A DNA stretch of 7,158 nucleotides from Desulfobacteraceae bacterium (lineage in GTDB: Bacteria > Desulfobacterota > DSM-4660 > Desulfatiglandales > Desulfatiglandaceae). The notes beneath the pieces are model-generated. The model was not told the DNA's origin. It searched no databases and saw only the letters and a program-made list of their open reading frames with translations. Position 1 is the stretch's first letter, and every line of letters starts with the position of its first letter. The stretch spans positions 1-7,158 of the forward strand of contig DSCZ01000318.1 in the NCBI GenBank assembly GCA_011048855.1, given 5' to 3'. Below are positions 6,182 through 7,158 of the stretch, in pieces. Made by a program: the position numbers and the translations under genes.

Positions 6182-6208
6182 TTTCCATCCGGAAATACCG
6201 GATGGAAA
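6182..6208. repeat. 19-nt palindromic repeat, copy 2, within an 11-bp stem
   Basis: TTTCCATCCGG (6182-6192) and CCGGATGGAAA (6198-6208) form a perfect 11-bp stem with loop AAATA. The central 19 nt (6186-6204) are the exact reverse complement of 199-217. It lies 28 bases before the permease ATG, just ahead of its SD site, so the folded RNA could influence permease translation. Confidence 0.7.
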
Positions 6209-6236
6209 GCAGGGAATATTTCTGGAGGAGGCATCC

Positions 6237-7158
6237 ATGTTCGAAAGAATCCATGCAGCAACCGAGGCATTCGCGTGGTTATGCGCGATCGTTCTTTCCC
6301 TGGTTTCCCTCTATACTGCATTTTTCGGGACACTTCCAACTATGGAACAAAGAACTTTTCACCTCACCGCGGTAGGTATTATCGGACTTTTCCTCGTAAG
6401 GATGCGTCGAGGGAAGGTGCCCGGCTGGGGGGAATTGATCGTGAATGTTTTGCTCGTTGCCATGTTAATCGCCAGCAACGTCTATCTGGTCTTGAACTGG
6501 ATGGAGCTTTACGTCTCCCCATTTCTTACGACCATGGGCTTGATCATGGGGGTGGCGTCCATCGTGGTGATACTGGAGTTGACCAGACGAACCGTGGGCA
6601 TATCCCTGAGCATAATAGTCCTGCTGTTTTTGGCATATACCTATTTCGGCAGCCATATTCCCGGGTTTCTGGCGCACAGAGGCTATAATCTGGAAAGGAT
6701 TCTTGTACAGGTATATGCGGGAACGGAAGGTATTTACGGCCTGCCGGTGGGAGTATGCGCAACCATTGTTATAGTGTTCATCCTTTTCGGAGCCTTCCTT
6801 GAAGCCTCCGGCGCGTCCGATGTGCTTCTTAATCTGGCCACCTCCATTGCCGGAAAACGTCGTGGGGGACCGGCAAAGGTTTCCATCTGTGCCAGCGGCT
6901 TCATGGGGATGCTGTCGGGCAGCTCTGCAGCGAATGTGGCCACCACAGGTGCGATCACCATTCCCATGATGAAAAAGTCGGGTTTTGAGCCCTATGTGGC
7001 GGGAGCTGTAGAAGCGGTTTCTTCGTCGGGAGGGTACAAGACGCCACCCATAATGGGGGCCGTTGCGTTCATAATGGCCGAAATGCTCGGTGTAAACTAC
7101 ATAGAGGTTTGCCTCGCTGCCGCTTTGCCCGCCTTTTTCCATTATTTTGGACTATACA
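6237..7158 (+). CDS. TRAP transporter permease, fused DctQM/TAXI type (partial, runs off right edge)
   Basis: An open frame from ATG 6237 continues to the window end (307 full codons plus one base). GGAGGAG at 6224-6230 lies 6 nt upstream. The first roughly 140 residues carry several hydrophobic segments (about 14-31, 43-54, 67-86, 95-113 and 122-138), separated by the basic loops RMRRGK and ELTRRTVG. This matches the small-subunit-like part of TAXI permeases. DctM-type membrane sequence follows: GTEGIYGLPVGV (162-173), IVFILFGAFLEASGA, GGPAKVSICASGFMGMLSGSSAANVATTGAITIPMM (210-245), and AGAVEAVSSSGGYKTPPIMGAVAFIMAEMLGVNY. It should use an ion gradient to import the ligand handed over by the receptor at 5045-6067. 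The conserved GGQ-hydrophobic-MPP-type segment reads GGYKTPP here (265-271), an unusual change. Full-length family members are usually over 600 residues, so about half is missing. Confidence 0.92.
   Translation, partial: MFERIHAATEAFAWLCAIVLSLVSLYTAFFGTLPTMEQRTFHLTAVGIIGLFLVRMRRGKVPGWGELIVNVLLVAMLIASNVYLVLNWMELYVSPFLTTMGLIMGVASIVVILELTRRTVGISLSIIVLLFLAYTYFGSHIPGFLAHRGYNLERILVQVYAGTEGIYGLPVGVCATIVIVFILFGAFLEASGASDVLLNLATSIAGKRRGGPAKVSICASGFMGMLSGSSAANVATTGAITIPMMKKSGFEPYVAGAVEAVSSSGGYKTPPIMGAVAFIMAEMLGVNYIEVCLAAALPAFFHYFGLY

Noticed and set aside
6465..7142. 225-codon minus-strand open frame across the permease gene
   Set aside because: The opposite strand encodes a strongly conserved DctM/TAXI permease. 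The antisense product is low-complexity, rich in His/Arg/Gly, with no recognisable domain.

Overview
The window looks like a substrate-inducible catabolic operon from a free-living bacterium. GC content is moderate, AGG/AGA and ATA codons are used freely, and Shine-Dalgarno sites are strong. The gene set (CoA ligase, acyl-CoA dehydrogenase, TAXI-type TRAP transporter) fits an anaerobic or facultative degrader of organic acids, for example a Desulfobacterota-like proteobacterium. That taxonomic guess is inference and has low confidence.

Layout. The left edge carries the first 50 codons of a GntR-family repressor on the minus strand (152 to 3). A 359-bp divergent spacer follows. It holds a good sigma70-type promoter (TTGACA, 17 bp, TACAAC) overlapped by TTGTATACAA-type palindromes, a roughly 185-nt leader, and a possible 22-codon leader ORF that overlaps the first structural gene by ATGA. 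Six plus-strand genes then follow: an NAD-type short-chain dehydrogenase (512-1297), an AMP-forming acyl-CoA ligase (1315-2811), an acyl-CoA dehydrogenase (2837-3973), a KynB-like cyclase-family metal hydrolase (4058-4858), a Tat-exported TAXI substrate-binding protein (5045-6067), and the start of a fused TRAP/TAXI permease (6237 to the right edge). The first three are 17 and 25 nt apart. The later gaps of 84, 186 and 169 nt are longer, and the last two contain clear inverted repeats.

How it may work together (inference). The TAXI system would import a carboxylate, the ligase would make its CoA thioester, the acyl-CoA dehydrogenase would introduce an alpha,beta double bond, and the SDR would oxidise a hydroxy intermediate. 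The set recalls the alicyclic-acid (aliA/aliB/badH) type of pathway. However, no crotonase, thiolase or ETF genes are seen here, and the only hydrolase is of the kynurenine formamidase/isatin hydrolase superfamily. That makes the substrate an open question. The GntR protein probably senses the substrate or its CoA ester and represses the operon from the palindromes in the divergent spacer.

No tRNA, rRNA, CRISPR, insertion sequence or phage gene was seen. The most unusual non-coding signal is a 19-nt hairpin, CATCCGGTATTTCCGGATG, present near both ends of the cluster in opposite orientation.
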